From the NCBI GenBank assembly GCA_018818855.1, contig JAHIRI010000039.1, positions 1 to 20,563 of the forward strand: 20,563 bases of DNA, in the 5' to 3' direction. Positions 20,307 through 20,563 of the stretch are shown here, piece by piece (position 1 is the first letter of the stretch; each line of letters starts with the position of its first letter). The notes beneath the pieces are model-generated. The model searched no databases. It worked only from the letters and a program-made list of their open reading frames with translations, and was not told the origin of the DNA. A program made the translations under genes and the position numbers. Origin of the DNA: Patescibacteria group bacterium. GTDB taxonomy: Bacteria; Patescibacteriota; Patescibacteriia; XYB2-FULL-38-15.

Positions 20307-20563
20307 ATGCAGACAATTTTACTGAAAGACATTAGTCAATTTTTGGGCCAAGAAGTCGAGATCCGCGGCTGGATTTACAATTTTCGATCTTCGGGCAGTA
20401 TTTTCTTTTTACAAGTCCGCGACGGCTCGGGTTTTGTCCAGGCGATTGTTTCTAAAAAAGAAGTGGCGCCCGAAGTTTGGGAAGCCTGCGAAAAAATCAC
20501 CATTGAAACTTCAGCGGAAATCGTTGGCGCGGTCAGCAAACATCCCAAAAAAGAAGAGTATGA
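20307..20563 (+). CDS. asnS: Asparaginyl-tRNA synthetase, N-terminal part (cut by window end)
   Basis: The first 85 codons of a class IIb aminoacyl-tRNA synthetase that charges tRNA-Asn in the cytosol. The OB-fold anticodon-binding domain is clear: VEIRGWIYNFRSSGSIFFLQVRDGSGFVQAIVS (about residues 17-49), where RGW and the RSSG...F...RDGSG pattern favour AsnRS over AspRS. The linker to the catalytic domain begins at HPKKEEY. The open frame runs off the window edge without a stop codon, so the catalytic motifs 1-3 are not visible. There is no room for a Shine-Dalgarno sequence behind the predicted transcription start. Confidence 0.82.
   Translation, partial: MQTILLKDISQFLGQEVEIRGWIYNFRSSGSIFFLQVRDGSGFVQAIVSKKEVAPEVWEACEKITIETSAEIVGAVSKHPKKEEY

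Overview
The window is most likely from the Candidate Phyla Radiation (Patescibacteria), probably a Parcubacteria-like lineage. Three things point there. The str, S10 and spc ribosomal-protein operons are fused into one AT-rich, tightly packed block. There is no rpmD (uL30) between rpsE and rplO, a loss known to be shared across that radiation. Almost none of the translation genes has a Shine-Dalgarno sequence. This placement is an inference from gene content and style; no phylogeny was done.

Layout, all on the + strand up to about 18.9 kb: rpsG, fusA, a small Phd/YefM-like ORF and tuf (2-4230; tuf has its own good promoter); rpsJ (4290-4634); an unusual 253-nt structured spacer with a possible 50-codon ORF and a terminator-like hairpin (4635-4887); rplC-rplD-rplW-rplB-rpsS-rplV-rpsC-rplP-rpmC-rpsQ-rplN-rplX-rplE-rpsN-rpsH-rplF-rplR-rpsE-rplO-secY (4888-15155); an unrecognised 94-aa protein (15191-15475); adk-map-ruvX-recO (15504-18094, the last junctions overlapping by ATGA); and a strong intrinsic terminator (18124-18155). 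The usual infA-rpmJ-rpsM-rpsK-rpoA-rplQ continuation after map is absent here and is replaced by the two DNA-maintenance genes.

From 18.2 to 20.2 kb the character changes. Two visibly GC-richer genes with perfect Shine-Dalgarno sequences face each other across back-to-back terminators: a + strand protein that looks like the DUF5701 family, and a - strand 401-aa mostly helical protein I cannot name. Both look like accessory genes set into the conserved block. After a divergent AT-rich promoter region, a truncated asnS begins at 20307, apparently with an almost leaderless mRNA.

The core genes work together: ribosome small and large subunit assembly, the two main elongation factors, the SecY translocation channel, N-terminal methionine removal, nucleotide balance and recombination repair. 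The most promising undescribed elements are the rpsJ-rplC spacer and the GC-rich two-gene accessory segment. No tRNA, rRNA, CRISPR array, insertion sequence or prophage gene was seen.
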